Positions 20,000 to 31,092 of a stretch of DNA of 64,000 bases are shown in pieces. Source of the DNA: Symbiodinium natans (taxonomy: Eukaryota; Sar; Dinophyceae; Suessiales; Symbiodiniaceae). The position numbers and the translations under genes were made by a program. Position 1 is the first letter of the stretch. Each line of letters starts with the position of its first letter. The notes under the pieces are model-generated. The model saw only the letters and a program-made list of their open reading frames with translations. It searched no databases and was not told the origin of the DNA. The stretch is from assembly GCA_905221605.1 (NCBI GenBank), contig CAJNDS010002110.1:104501-168500 (forward strand). The letters are read 5' to 3'.

Positions 20000-20448
20000 G
20001 CCCTCTTTAGCTCGCAAGGCCTAGAACTTAAGGCATCGGATTCCTACAAAGTTCAAAGTCGTTGAGCAAGATTGTGCCAGAAGTGGTTACATTGAGAGTC
20101 TATGTAAAATTGCAAGCACGATCTTCGGCAGTATGTCGGCTGCAAACAGGGCCAAAGTCCCTCTCCCTGTGCTGCCACTGCTCTCGACTTATCTCGTTGT
20201 TGTTGCTCTCTTTCGTTCTTTCTGTCTTTCTTTCTTCTTTCATTCATTCATTCATTCTTTCTTTCTTTCTCTCGCTCTCGCTCTCTCTCTCTCTCTCTCT
20301 CGAGTTGCGATGACTGGGCCGCTACACTTCAAACCTTTCGTGCGGCTACTCTTCTTGTTGTTCTTGTCCCTTTTTTCTTCTTCTTCTTCTTCTTCTTCTT
20401 CTCCTCTTTCTTCTTAAGGGTTTAGGGCTTAGGGCTGAGGGTTTAGGT
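20000..20448. other. no gene seen; simple repeats
   Basis: Thr/Ser-type low complexity: (CATT)n at 20238-20255, (CT)n at 20272-20302, (CTT)n at 20377-20416. Confidence 0.6.
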
Positions 20449-20564
20449 CTAGGAATACAAAGGCTGCCTCTTTTTGGCTTAAAGGAAAAAACTCAGGGAC
20501 ACCTAAACCGCAAAACAAAAAAAAACCAACAAACAGGGCGTAAGGGCCTACTCTGGGGTCCTAG
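20449..20564. mobile_element. inverted-repeat element, family B copy 1
   Basis: Family B: starts ctagg, has a core like gtgccctttttgggtttaaa and a right end gggcctactctggggtcctag. Copies at 25145, 37494, 43677, 49642, 51098 and 60553. Confidence 0.6.
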
Positions 20565-20621
20565 CTCTTCAGCTTCTACCCCTCTTATACCTCCCTTCAC
20601 AATGCCCTTTATACCCCCCCG

Positions 20622-20752
20622 GAAACCCTAAACCCTAACCCCTAACCCCTAAACCCTAAACCCTAACCCTAAACCCTAAACCCTAAACCCTAAACCCTAA
20701 ACCCTAAACCCTAAACCCTAAACCCTAAACCCTAAGCCTAAACCCTTTACAA
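20622..20752 (-). repeat. CCCTAAA array with irregular start
   Basis: About 17 units, some CCCTAA or CCCCTAA. Confidence 0.95.
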
Positions 20753-20756
20753 CCCA

Positions 20757-20868
20757 GGGGCATGCTGCTCGCCGTAGGGCAGCGCGCGGAAGAGCCGCAG
20801 ACCTGGCACAGGCAGCACCAGTGACGCCATGAAAACGGTACGCAGAACACAACTCCAACTCACCCTAA
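20757..20868 (-). CDS. probable exon, hydrophobic then Leu/Arg helix
   Basis: Minus strand reads VFMASLVLPVPGLRLFRALP then YGEQHAPG. It resembles the end of a membrane helix followed by a charged linker. A similar LRLFxALP phrase occurs in the island at 48.4 kb, hinting at paralogous exons. Confidence 0.4.
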
Positions 20869-21034
20869 CCACTAAACCCTAAACCCAAAACCCTGAACCC
20901 TAAACCCTAAACCCTAAACCCTGAACCCCAAAACCCGAAGTCCCTCAACCTCAGACTTCCTCGGCCCAAACCACCTTGTGTCCTTGGACTCTCGGGGGGG
21001 ACTTCGGCTTTGTTAGACGTCCGCACCCCAAAAG

Positions 21035-21102
21035 CAGGGTTTAGGGTTTAGGGTTTAGGGTTTAGGGTTTAGGGTTTAGGGTTTAGGGTTTAGGGTTTAG
21101 GA
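21035..21102 (+). repeat. TTTAGGG array, about 9 units
   Basis: Perfect units. Confidence 0.97.
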
Positions 21103-22850
21103 CTCGCCGCCCCTTCGCGAAGATCGCCGCGCATCGACCTGGACCCTAAGCCCTAACCCCGCAAACCATAAACCCTTGAATCCTTAAACCCCAAACCCTA
21201 AAGCCTAAACCCTGAACCCCTCATCCTAAACCCTACGCCCTAACCCTTAAACCCTTCGCAACAAAAACAGGGTCCCTAAATCCTAAGACCATATGAAAAT
21301 CCTTTCCCACAAGCCCTATTACAACCCAAACCCTAAACCCTAAACCCTTGAACACTGAATCCTGAAACCCTGAATCCTAAACCCTAAACCCTGAATGCCC
21401 TGAACCCTGAAAGCCCTAAACCCTAAACCCTGAAGCCTCCTGGCTGGTAGCCCTAAACCCTAAACCCTAAACCCTAAACCCTAAACCCTAAACCCTAAAC
21501 CCTAAACCCTAAACCCTAAACCCTAAACCCTAAACCCAAGGCCTTTGGTCCAGTTTTCCCGGATCCTGGTCTTGGAGTTCCAGCCTGGAGAGGCTTAGGG
21601 AGTAGGGTGCGCAAGGTGTTTAGGGCTAGGGTTTAGGGTTTAGGGTTGAGGGTTTAGGGTTTAGGGTCTAGGGGCTTCAAGGGAGTCATACTCGGACTTG
21701 TAAGGATGTCCTCAGAGGCTTCACACCCTTTATCTACTTCGGGGTTTAGGGTTTAGGGTTTAGGGTTTAGGGTTTAGGGTTTAGGGTTTAGAGGATCTTT
21801 AAAAAAGGGCCCCCAAAATCAAGGGAAAGCTTGAGGTCAAGTGGGTTATAGCCCAAGGTTCCTGATACTCCCCTGCTCCCTAGAGCTCCTGAAGGTTCCC
21901 TAAGGTTTCCTAGGTATCTAAACCCTTTTGACAAAGCCCTCCCTGAAGAACTCGAATTTAAGGTGTTCCTATAAGTTCCATACCCGGTCACAGATCGGTT
22001 TAGCGCGTTAGCGGCCGGAGCTTTTGAGAGATTGGGTCTTTGGGGGAGGCCTACCCTGAAATATAGGTTTCTGGTTCAGTCCTCGTTCTTCAGTTCGGCC
22101 AGGGGCTGTTATGGATCCTAAACCCTACGCCCTGACCCTAAACTCCAAACCTTGTGGGTTTTTTTCTTTAGGGGGGGGGGGGGGGTGGTGGGGGGGGGGG
22201 GGGGTGCTCTATACCCGAAGCCTCAAAGCACGAAGCCCTCAACCCAACCTTTAGAACCCCTAAATTGGTTGTTGGGGACCCCCTTCCGGGATTGTAAGGT
22301 ACCTGCAATGGAGTAGGAATTGGTGTGTTTTCAACCCCCAAGCCCTAAACCCTAAACCCCAAAACCCTAAACCCTAAACCCGAAACCCGAAACCCTCACC
22401 ATCAACCATTAACCGTAAACCCTAAACTCTCAGACACTACTCAAGTGCATGGAGGGCTCTCTAGAGACCAAGGGACTAAATGAGGGACCCGTTAAAAGGG
22501 ACCTCAGGGGTTATTTTGGGGCTACTTAGGTACATAGAAACCCTTACAAGGTATATATATATATATATACGGGTTATATATGGGATGTATAGGGAGGATA
22601 AGATTATGGGTCATGCAGTAGGAGTGTTGTACTCCATATTTGTGAGTCTTGACACTTTCAATTCTTCTAACAGACCAATAAACGAGCTGTAGATTAAGGG
22701 TCCTTTCTAAGGGGGTCCCTCCATATAAATAAATAAATAAATATATATATATATATATAAACAAATAAATAAATAAATACAATTATTATATATGTATATA
22801 TACAGGGGTTATATATGGGATATATAGGGGAATAAATCAGGGGGTCCCTC
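21103..22850. other. no confident gene; telomeric tracts, TA repeats, element fragments
   Basis: CCCTAAA array at 21450-21538 (12 units), TTTAGGG arrays at 21620-21670 and 21742-21791, G-run at 22171-22204, (TA)n at 22552-22570 and 22740-22803. The stretch at 21795-21880 (ctttaaaaaagggcccccaaaatcaaggg) resembles 30310, 45185 and 49190, a further weak dispersed family. A near-duplicate of gtatatatacgggttatatatgggatgtataggg occurs at 22550 and 22795. Confidence 0.5.
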
Positions 22851-22857
22851 CTTATGC

Positions 22858-22952
22858 CCCTTAAGGTAAGGTTCGCAAACCAGCTGCGGCCAAAGAAGCG
22901 TGTGATAAGGTTCACCTTGCGCACGGCCCGGTGCATAGCCGCGCCTCTCCGC
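22858..22952 (-). CDS. probable exon
   Basis: Minus strand reads MHRAVRKVNLITRFFGRSWF then ANLTL: basic/aromatic, convincing composition. TTTAGGG repeats follow on the plus-strand right side. Confidence 0.4.
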
Positions 22953-23546
22953 TTAGGGTTCAGGGTTTAGGGTTTAGGGTTCAGGGTTCAGGGGTTCTGG
23001 GTTTAGGGCGTGGGGTTCGGGATTTGGCCCAGAGGCCCTTTACGGTTTGAGGACAAGCCTTTTTTGTGGTCCCTCGTTGGGCCACCATGTTCTGTGCATT
23101 CATCAAGGTGCTACCATGATGTGTCTTCGCAAGACAGCTATCGACTCGTCCTTTGTTACACGCAACTCGCACCTAGGCCGGCAAGGAAGATTGCTATTTA
23201 AGGACCGTTGACCGTTCGTTATGGTTACGGCCGGCATTTGTGTGAGATTGTGTGAGGTGTATGCTGCCTGCTAGTCCAAAAACAAATCTGACATCTAGGC
23301 ATCTGCAACGGCACTTGTGCATGTGCTTGCACGGTCGCTGGATTCCCAAACTCTAACCCTCCGGCCCTACGGACTCCTTTTATGTGTTTTTGGGCCCAAG
23401 GGCCTGGATCAACCCCGAACCCTAAACCCCGAAGTTACACAAGTTGTAAGTCTGTTTAGACTTTCTGGGCACGTTTCGGCGCATTGGCCTACGTAGCCGC
23501 TTTTATGTGTGAAAACTATTCTCGGGGCCTAAGTAGGGTTTAGGGT

Positions 23547-23646
23547 TGAGGGGCCTGAATACGTAGAATAGGGTTTTGGGGGGCCATTATAGCACATTAT
23601 AAAGGGGCCTTCAGGGAATACGATCAGTAATCATTCCGCCCCCTAT
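23547..23646. mobile_element. family G element, copy 2
   Basis: Begins gaggggcctgaatacgtagaa, contains agggttttgggg, ends attccgccccctat. Confidence 0.6.
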
Positions 23647-24129
23647 ATTCCCCCAAGACCATAAACCTGCACAAAGGAGCACCTTTAAGGCACGACTTCT
23701 CCCCCTTTTCTTCATTGACAGTCATTTCTGGAATGGGTCCCTGCAATGTGGCCTGAGTGCACTGATAACAGCGGCTTAGGGTTTAGGATTTGGGGTTTAG
23801 GGTGTAACCCTATGAGATGAATCACCTATGTACCCTGAAGTCCGTTTCGGGAGGCGTTAGGGGGGGGCTACCGTGGATGGTGGCGAAGGATGGACCCAAA
23901 TTGGGTTTAGGGGTTCGGGTTTTAGAGTTAGAGTACTAACCGCCGCCCCGATCCCCCTCCCCCCCCCCCTCGAAAGTAAAAATTTGGTCCGGACGGACAA
24001 TGTATTTGACATAAAAACGAGGCGTCGATGGCAGGTTACACTACTTGCTTAAGAACACCCGAAATATGAAGATAATAGTTCCTTTGTTGTCCCTTCCATT
24101 TTGTTGGATGAAGATACAGTAGATATACA

Positions 24130-24229
24130 TTGGCATTCTCCCCCTTTTACCAACAGTCCTTGAGAAGGATTATCGTACCCCGAAGATAATGCCTGTTCTG
24201 GACTGTTCGTATAAGGGCGAACATCCGAG
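24130..24229. mobile_element. family A element, copy 2 (diverged)
   Basis: Ends ttggcattctcccccttttaccaacagtcc and ggactgttcgtataagggcg then aacatccga. Confidence 0.6.
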
Positions 24230-24644
24230 TTAGAGCCGTAAGAGTACTGTACCCTGCACTCAAAACCCTAGACCCTCGCGGGCCCAAAGAGCCCAATATT
24301 GCTTGTAGGAATATTCCTTAATCATGCAATATTTGGGCTCTTTGGGGGTCTAGTTGCAACGATTCTCGGAGGCATCTGGCTCCTCGAAAAATAGATGAGA
24401 CGTCCGACGAGCAAAACTGTAGACTCCAAAGCCCAGGAAAAACCCCAACCCCAACTCAACCTTAAACAAGCTAGTACTTCTTGGGTCGCCTTTAGACTTG
24501 AATTTTGTACAGCCAGTATAGTCATGCAAGGTTTAGGGCCCAAAGAAATCAATCAAGCATTTAAAAACACTACCAAAAAGTAGATCCAAATACCCGAAGA
24601 AGCCCATCGCGCGCCTTGTTTCGGCGGGGAAGTGTCGCCCGGCC

Positions 24645-24740
24645 TACGGGGGGGGGGGGGGGGGGGCAAGGAGGGGGTGGGGGGGGGGGGGGGGACCCGA
24701 AACCCTAAACCCTAAACCCCTCAACCCTAACCCTAAACCC
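24645..24740. repeat. G-runs plus short CCCTAAA tract
   Basis: Two runs of more than 12 G at 24648-24666 and 24681-24694, then degenerate CCCTAAA. Confidence 0.85.
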
Positions 24741-24891
24741 TAAACCCAAAGGAGGGTTTGGGTGTTTGGGGCTTAAGGTTTGGGGCTCTCCTTGACGGCT
24801 GATTGCACCTCCCAAGTATGGCCACAGAGGGCTTTTACTGGTTCTAGTCTGCGCTGTCCTGGCCGAATCCCTAGACCCATACCTACTATTT

Positions 24892-24982
24892 ACATAAGAA
24901 CCCAGAGGAAACAATCCTTATAAGGGCCAGATAGGGATGATTATGTTTTAAATTTGTGGGGCTCTTCAGCATAGCAGATACT
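24892..24982. mobile_element. family C element, copy 1
   Basis: Family C consensus ends: actactatttgcttaagaac on the left and gttcttaagcaaatagtagt on the right, with an internal cttataaggg. This copy is diverged (tactatttacataagaaccc). Confidence 0.55.
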
Positions 24983-25144
24983 ACTCTGATAGCTGTTATC
25001 AGCCGCGACATTTTTTGGGACCACTAAACGTTCATATGCACAAGGGGCCATCTAAAGAGACCTTTGCAAGATGCCGTAAGAACCTACAACCCTCAAAACA
25101 CTGTAAGCCGTAAACGCCCAAAAAGCCTCAAAAACCCAAGAGTA

Positions 25145-25244
25145 GCCTGGGAGTTAAAAGCGTGCCCTTTTTGGGTTTATACAGGGGCTTCTAGGGGAAC
25201 CTAAGCCCAAAAACAAGTGAATATGGGCCCACTCTGGCTCCTAG
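25145..25244. mobile_element. family B element, copy 2
   Basis: Core cgtgccctttttgggttta; right end gggcccactctggctcctag. Confidence 0.65.
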
Positions 25245-26590
25245 ACAACCTTTAAACAACACAGAAACCACAAAAAAAACAAAAACAAAAGAAGTGCTAA
25301 CGAGCCTCGGTGAGGACGGCGGCACCTGCATGCCTTGACTTCTCGCCCCAGCAGCAGCTTGAGATATTTGGGTGGCTGCCAAAATATATATATGTATATA
25401 TATATATATATATATAGTCCCTTTTGGGGGTACCTTGAATATTAGGTGCCGTAGTATACTAAGCGATCCAGAAAGGGACCATAACTCTGACCACCACCCA
25501 TTTGGGTGTAGGATCTACCGGGCTTGGGGTTTAGGGTTTAGGGTTTAGGGTTTAGGGCTAGTAGAGTTTGCGGTTTGGCGCTTCGGGTTTAGAAATCCGG
25601 GCGAGGCTTAAAAAGCCTAAAGGCCAAAGCCTCAAGCCTAAACCCTAAACCCTTTTACGGCAGGCCTCGGGAAGTGGCAGCCTGGTCCCAGCTCCCAGCA
25701 CAGGCACTGCTTAAACCCTAAACCCTAAACCCTACACCCTACACCCTTTTTGCTTCAGGGCTCCTGTGGTAGCTTGCCTGTGAGCGAGGTTGTTCAGGTG
25801 ACATCATGCGAGCCGGATGACTTCGTCAACGACCCTGTCCTGAACCTCTTCAAACACCAGTATCTGGGATTGTTGCCAGAAGAAGCTCTTCACGTGGGAC
25901 ATTTGGTGTATACAAGTATACACCCTACACCCTACACCCTAAACCCTAAACCCTAAACCCCAAACCCAATCAGTTCCAGCAGTCCGCACCCTTGCCCCAC
26001 AAGCCGAGGTCATGAGAACCCCAAACAGTTTAACGTTCAACTGTTTAGGGTTTAGGGTTTAGGGTTTAGGATTTAGGGTGTTCCCCCTTATACTCACAGC
26101 CCTGAAGAGTGATTAAAGTAGGGGGGGGAGGGGGGGGAGGGGGAGCCCTAAACCCTAAACCCTAAACCCTACTAAGGACTGCGAGTATAGGGGGGAACAT
26201 CCCAAGTTCAACACGTGGCGAAGTAAAGAACGAAAGCCCTTCAAAACCTGACAGCCGGTTTAGGGTTTAGGGTTTAGGGTTTAGGACATAGAAAAGCAAA
26301 GCTCGAACAAAGCCTGTAGTGTCTAAACCCTGGAGCCTGCAGACCCTAAACTCTACATACCCTCGATATCCTGTAAACCCTATACCCCCTTATATATCAA
26401 ATATGCCCATATACCGTAAAAAGCCCTATCAACCCTATAAACCCTTGAAACCCTACAAACCCTCTCCAACCCTATATCTGGGGTTCCTCCTTGTATCCCC
26501 AAACCCTAAACCCTAAACCCTAAACCCTAAACCCTAAACCCCAAGTAGGGGTCCCTCCTTATCCCCCACAACTCCAAACCCCACAAAAGC
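25245..26590. other. no confident gene
   Basis: (TA)n at 25380-25417; telomeric tracts at 25523-25556, 25708-25745, 25920-25966 and 26041-26075. An island at 25750-25920 is open on both strands (plus: VNDPVLNLFKHQYLGLLPEE), so its strand cannot be decided. Confidence 0.4.
26078..26205. mobile_element. family A element, copy 3, with telomeric repeat inside
   Basis: Outer ends gtgttcccccttatactcac and gcgagtataggggggaacat then cccaa are family A. The centre holds a G-rich run and four CCCTAAA units absent from other copies. Confidence 0.75.
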
Positions 26591-26670
26591 GCAATAAACG
26601 TTGTGAGCAAGAAGCTTTCCACTGCCGGCGCGGAAGCGCCATGCGGTAGCAGCTGGGCCTCCAAAAAGGG
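26590..26670 (-). CDS. possible exon
   Basis: Minus-strand frame LEAQLLPHGASAPAVESFLL, hydrophobic/helical. Weak. Confidence 0.25.
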
Positions 26671-26672
26671 GG

Positions 26673-26965
26673 TTTAGGTTTTAGGGTTTTAGGGTTTAGG
26701 GTTTAGGGTTTAGGGTGTTGATGGGGTCTATGGGTTTTAGGGTTTGAGGGTTTGGGGGTTGAGGGAACCCTAAACCCCAAACTACAGGGTCTGTAGGGCG
26801 CGTAGGGTCTGTAGGTTTTAGGGTTTAGGGTTTAGGGTCTCCTTTGCTATACTGGGGCGTGCAAGGCTGGGAGTTCCGATTTCCAGCATGTTTGGGTTTA
26901 GGGTTTAGGGTTTAGGGTTTAGGGTTTAGGGTTTAGGGTTTAGGGTTTAGGGTTTAGGGTTTAGG
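26673..26965 (+). repeat. TTTAGGG tracts
   Basis: Tracts at 26673-26715, 26815-26840 and 26892-26965 (ten units), separated by short unique sequence. Confidence 0.9.
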
Positions 26966-27224
26966 TTAGGGTTGGAGGAATCTTAGCTCACCCAAGCCTG
27001 GATGCAAAAAAGGCATTTGGGGGATATAAAGAGGGGCCCTAGAAGGGGCCCTTAATCTGATTAACTTAGATAACCCTTGTGTAGACCTTATATAGTCCCT
27101 ATAAACCTCCCTAAACCCTAAACCCTAAACCCTAAACCCTAAACCCTAAACCCTAAACCCTAAACCCTAAGTAGCCCCTAGATAACCCCAAAGAACCACG
27201 AAGGCCCCTTATAAGGAGGGACCC

Positions 27225-27414
27225 CTACTTGGAGGTTCAGGGGTACTTAGTAACCCAATTATAACTCATAGCCCAGTTATAACCCTAAACCCTAAACCCT
27301 AAACCCTAAACCCTAAACCCTAAACCCTATTAGGGTACTTCAGGGGCTTATAGGTAGGTTAGAACTACACTTTTGATTGGTTACTCAGTACCCTGAACCT
27401 CCAAGTAGAAGGGA
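27225..27414. mobile_element. family D element, copy 2, split by CCCTAAA array
   Basis: Ends ctacttggaggttcagggg with tacttagtaacc and ggttactcagtaccctgaac then ctccaagtag are inverted repeats. Six to seven CCCTAAA units occupy the middle, at a point where family D copy 36786 has no array. Confidence 0.8.
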
Positions 27415-27574
27415 CCCTTAATCTTATTCCTCTACCCACATTGCCAGGAGGACCCTAAACCCTAAACCCTAAACCCTAAACCCTACACCCTAAACCCTAA
27501 ACCCTAAACCCTAAACCCTAAGTAGCCCCTAGATAACCCCAAAGAACCACGAAGGCCCCTTATAAGGAGGGACC

Positions 27575-27762
27575 CCTACTTGGAGGTTCAGGGGTACTTA
27601 GTAACCCAATTATAACTCATAGCCCAGTTATAACCCTAAACCCTAAACCCTAAACCCTAAACCCTAAACCCTAAACCCTAAACCCTATTAGGGTACTTCA
27701 GGGGCTTATAGGTAGGTTAGAACTACACTTTTGATTGGTTACTCAGTACCCTGAACCTCCAA
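27575..27762. mobile_element. family D element, copy 3, split by CCCTAAA array
   Basis: Duplicate of the copy at 27225, with eight to nine internal units. Confidence 0.8.
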
Positions 27763-27825
27763 GTAGAAGGGACCCTTAATCTTATTCCCCTACCCACATT
27801 GCCAGGAGGACCCTAAACTTTAAAC

Positions 27826-27915
27826 CCTAAACCCTAAACCCTAAACCCTAAACCCTAAACCCTAAACCCTAAACCCTAAACCCTAAACCCTAAACCCTAA
27901 ACCCTAAACCCTGAC
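27826..27915 (-). repeat. (CCCTAAA)n array, about 12 units
   Basis: Near-perfect. Confidence 0.97.
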
Positions 27916-28020
27916 CTAAACCATCCCTTTTAGGGCTCCCAAGGATGACCTAATAGTAGTACAGGGTACTCCATTAGAGGTCGACTGTTGGGATCCTCCA
28001 CAGGGTCGGGATATACAGCC

Positions 28021-28081
28021 CTAGGGCTTAGGGCTTAGGGCTTAGGGCTTAGGGTTTAGGGTTTAGGGTTTAGGGTTTAGG
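28021..28081 (+). repeat. TTAGGGC to TTTAGGG array
   Basis: Starts as ttagggc units and changes to TTTAGGG. Confidence 0.9.
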
Positions 28082-30360
28082 CCCACAGCGCCACGCTTCA
28101 AGAGTAGCCTCCCTTAGAAGGGTCCCTTTCGTCCGTTGGTGAATGAGAGTTGGTGGGGTTTTAAGGGCCTTAGAGCCTTAGGGGCTGTTTGGGTGATCAG
28201 GGATTTGGGCCGGCATGGGGTAGGGGCCTTGTCCATAAAATCCTTTGTCGTGTGTCTCTCGCTTGGTGATTCTTCACGTTCCTTGCACATCCTAAATCCT
28301 GAAATCAAAAGCACTAAGCTGTACCATACTAGGGGTGCGATCAAAGTGATCAATCATGTTTATTCCTTCTTGGGCGTATGTATTCTTGCAGATGTAAAAT
28401 CGCTTTAAACTTCCTTGCTTGCGCCTGGGAAAAAGCTTTGCTAATACATAATCACGAAGAATGTGAGCCATTGTACTCCCTCTATGACCTTTTTCTAAAC
28501 TACTGAGTACCCATTCTCATTGAATAGGCCCCTACACCCTAACCCTAACCCAGCCCTAAACCCTAAACCCTAAACTCCAAATAGGCCCCTACATCAATTG
28601 GACAGGGTGGAGGGTTTCCTTCAATGTCCAGTCAAGGTTGTGCCCTCCCACATTTGCATAACAGGGTAAGGGTTTAGGGTTTAGGGTTTGGGGTTTAGGG
28701 TTTAGGGTTTAGAGTTGAGGGTTGAGGGTTTGGGGTTTAGGGCTCAGGGAACATCGCTACGCCTGCATAACTACATCCTTGTCGTCGTCATCATCCCCCA
28801 GCGTCGCTGCAGTCGCCTGGGCGGCTCGGACCAACATCTACATGCAAACCCTACAAACCCTAAACCCTAAACCCTAAACAAACCCTAAACCCTAAACCAC
28901 CTCAGGCCCAACTCGTCGACTTTACACGCTAGAACCGCTCCTGCAAGGTGGCATTGTTTAGGGTTCAGGGTTTGCTGAGTTGTTCTCTCAGCCCTTTGAA
29001 AACTATTCATGAATAGGTTCCCTTATGAGGAAAGAAGGGAAAGCAACAAAATCCCAAAGCACAACCCAGTTTAGGGTTTAGAGGTGTTCCCTAAGCCCTG
29101 AACCCCCATTGAGCACCTATGTGCCGATATTCTTCCCCCCCCCCCCCGGCAAACCTTCAGGATTCGAAGCCCTTGCTACCAAGCGGCCGCGTGAATGAGG
29201 CGGCTGGCGTTGTGTACTTGGTGCCTTTGACGACAACATGAAGCTTCGGTACGCCCTGAGGTTTATCAGGTCTACAGCACATAACGCAAAAGTTTCACAA
29301 AGCATATAAGATCCCTGTACCTAGAAATAAAAAATAATAACCCCAGGGGTCATCTGGGCATTCTGATTCATAAGGTCCAACTTTTTTAGCCCGAGCAGGC
29401 GTCGCCGTCGAAGGAAGCTCCCCCTAAACCCTAAACCCCTGATTTTCGGAATCTCCCCGTAAAGCTCGAAAAAGTCTCTAAACTCTAAATCTACAGCGCG
29501 CTGTCAGCCCCCAGAGGCCTGTTCCGCGAGAGAGAAGCTGCCAGTTGCGGAAAAAAATGCACCTCCAAACCCTAAACCCTAAACCTAAACCTAAACCCTA
29601 AACCCTAAACCTCCTTGCACGCCAGGGTGCGGGTTGACCCGATGCCGCTCGACGAGCTGCTGCCTCGGCAAACATACTCACAGCTCTCACAGTGACTCAA
29701 TATGGCCCCTAGAAGGGGTTTAGGGTTTAGGGTCTAGGGCCGGTTTAGAGTTGAGGGTTTAGGGAACCAAAATCAACATCGAAGCCCCCCGTGAGTCGGG
29801 TAGGGCTTCGGAAAGCGTCTTCCTCGGGCGTTCGGATAGGGCAAAATCCCGAGTCTAGGGTTTAGGGTTTAGGGAGCTCCAGATTGGAAGCTTCAATTTT
29901 GTGGCCCGATCAACCCGAAACCCTAAACAACAAGACCTAAACCCTACCTTTGAAGAACCAAGAAAGCAACCCTTGTGGCAGGCGACCGGTTTCCTCAGCA
30001 TCCTTTGTACCATTACCTACCAAGGGGAACCACCCAAAAAATGAAGAGTGGTCCCTATCTTGCCCTTATAAGGAAGAATATCTCTATTTGCTGAGGGGTT
30101 CTTAAGCAACAAACCCTACACGCTAAACCCTATAGACCCTAAACTCTATTAGGGAAGTACCAGGTAAACCACTGGTCAACCCTTGAGCCGAGTTGGGGGG
30201 AAACAACGCGAACCCAACTTCTTAGAATTAAGACTCGTGCCTTTAAGGTTGTACCCCTAAGAGGGTTCCGATAAGATACTCCGAACATGGCCTCATATTT
30301 TCTTAGGAACCTTTAAAAAGGGTCCCCAAACCTATACGCTAAACCCTAAACCTCAAACTG
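28082..30360. other. mostly no gene; scattered telomeric tracts
   Basis: Tracts at 28667-28740, 28852-28895 and 29568-29610. Overlapping frames of opposite strands at 28114-28408 suggest nothing definite. Possible short minus-strand islands at 28736-28834 (LGDDDDDKDVVMQA) and 29505-29570 (VHFFPQLAASLSRNRPLGAD). Confidence 0.4.
30013..30110. mobile_element. family C element, copy 2 (left end damaged)
   Basis: Right end ggggttcttaagcaac and core tgcccttataaggaagaata. Confidence 0.55.
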
Positions 30361-30371
30361 GGCAAACGGGC

Positions 30372-30437
30372 TTCTTCAGGCGTTTCTCATAGCCCATGAG
30401 CTGCGCTAAGCGGATGTGGTACCTGGCGTCGGTATTC
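30372..30437 (-). CDS. possible exon
   Basis: Minus strand reads DARYHIRLAQLMGYEKRLKK. Good composition. The downstream boundary is close to a CCTAAACCT tract. Confidence 0.4.
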
Positions 30438-30452
30438 ATTCATATTTGAAAA

Positions 30453-30575
30453 ACTACGAATTGCTTCAGAACCCCCCCCCCCCCCAAACAAAGAAAAAAC
30501 AAATGACTTCTTCCTTACAAGGGCAACGCTGGGATTCTCATCTGCTATTTTTGTGGGCTCTTCAGCAAATAGTAA
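30453..30575. mobile_element. family C element, copy 3
   Basis: Left actacgaattgcttcagaac, then a run of 14 C; right ttcagcaaatagta. Confidence 0.6.
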
Positions 30576-30890
30576 GAAGATTGGGGAAAGAGGTAGCTTA
30601 ATAACCCACCACATAACCCTTAAAGGGATTGTCTACCAAGAACCAGAAAGAGCTCTAGATTCATTAGGAATTAAGTCCGTATACTAGTGCCAGTCGTACA
30701 CACACGCGATTCACGGCGTCCACTTTCGTCAATACAGTGCCAGAACTACGCGCACGGACACGCAGACAAGCATAGACACGTAGACAGACGCCTACAATGG
30801 TGGGGTGCTGTGCCAACCTCACTCACAACAAGGGAAACAACTTCCTCCTCCCCTTATGGGCATTTGTTCTGATTCTATTCGCAAACAATT

Positions 30891-31002
30891 CTTGGCAGCA
30901 CTTAGCAGGGTAGCTGTAAATTTAATTTTTAGCGGCCTTATTTAGAAACCCAATAAACCCAAAAAGGCTAAGGATCTAAAGTTACAGTAAAGCACCACAG
31001 AG
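30891..31002. mobile_element. family E element, copy 1 (112 bp)
   Basis: Starts cttggcagcacttagcaggg, ends agttacagtaaagcaccaca then gag. Highly conserved with copies at 42138, 62217 and 63372, all in the same orientation. Flanks ..AATT|element|AATT.. are a possible 4-bp target duplication. Confidence 0.85.
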
Positions 31003-31092
31003 AATTGTTCTACAGCAAGATAACGTGCGCAGACCACAAACAAGCCCTTCCGCCAAGGTGCCCTGCACACTTACGCACCCTTTTTGCTCCAA

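Larger units (their letters stand above)
22953..24590. other. no confident gene; family A and G elements
   Basis: Telomeric tract at 22957-22990. Poor coding frames. A left half of family C lies at about 24041-24075. Confidence 0.4.
27171..27810. repeat. tandem duplication (period 351 bp) of a family D element with flanks
   Basis: gtagcccctagataacccca at 27171 recurs at 27522. Both copies run to ctacccacattgccaggagga (27452 and 27810) with one or very few base differences outside the telomeric units. Copy two has more internal CCCTAAA units. Confidence 0.9.

Noticed and set aside
25750-25956. Plus-strand exon VNDPVLNLFKHQYLGLLPEE
   Set aside because: The minus strand is equally open and the last third is telomeric; strand cannot be decided.
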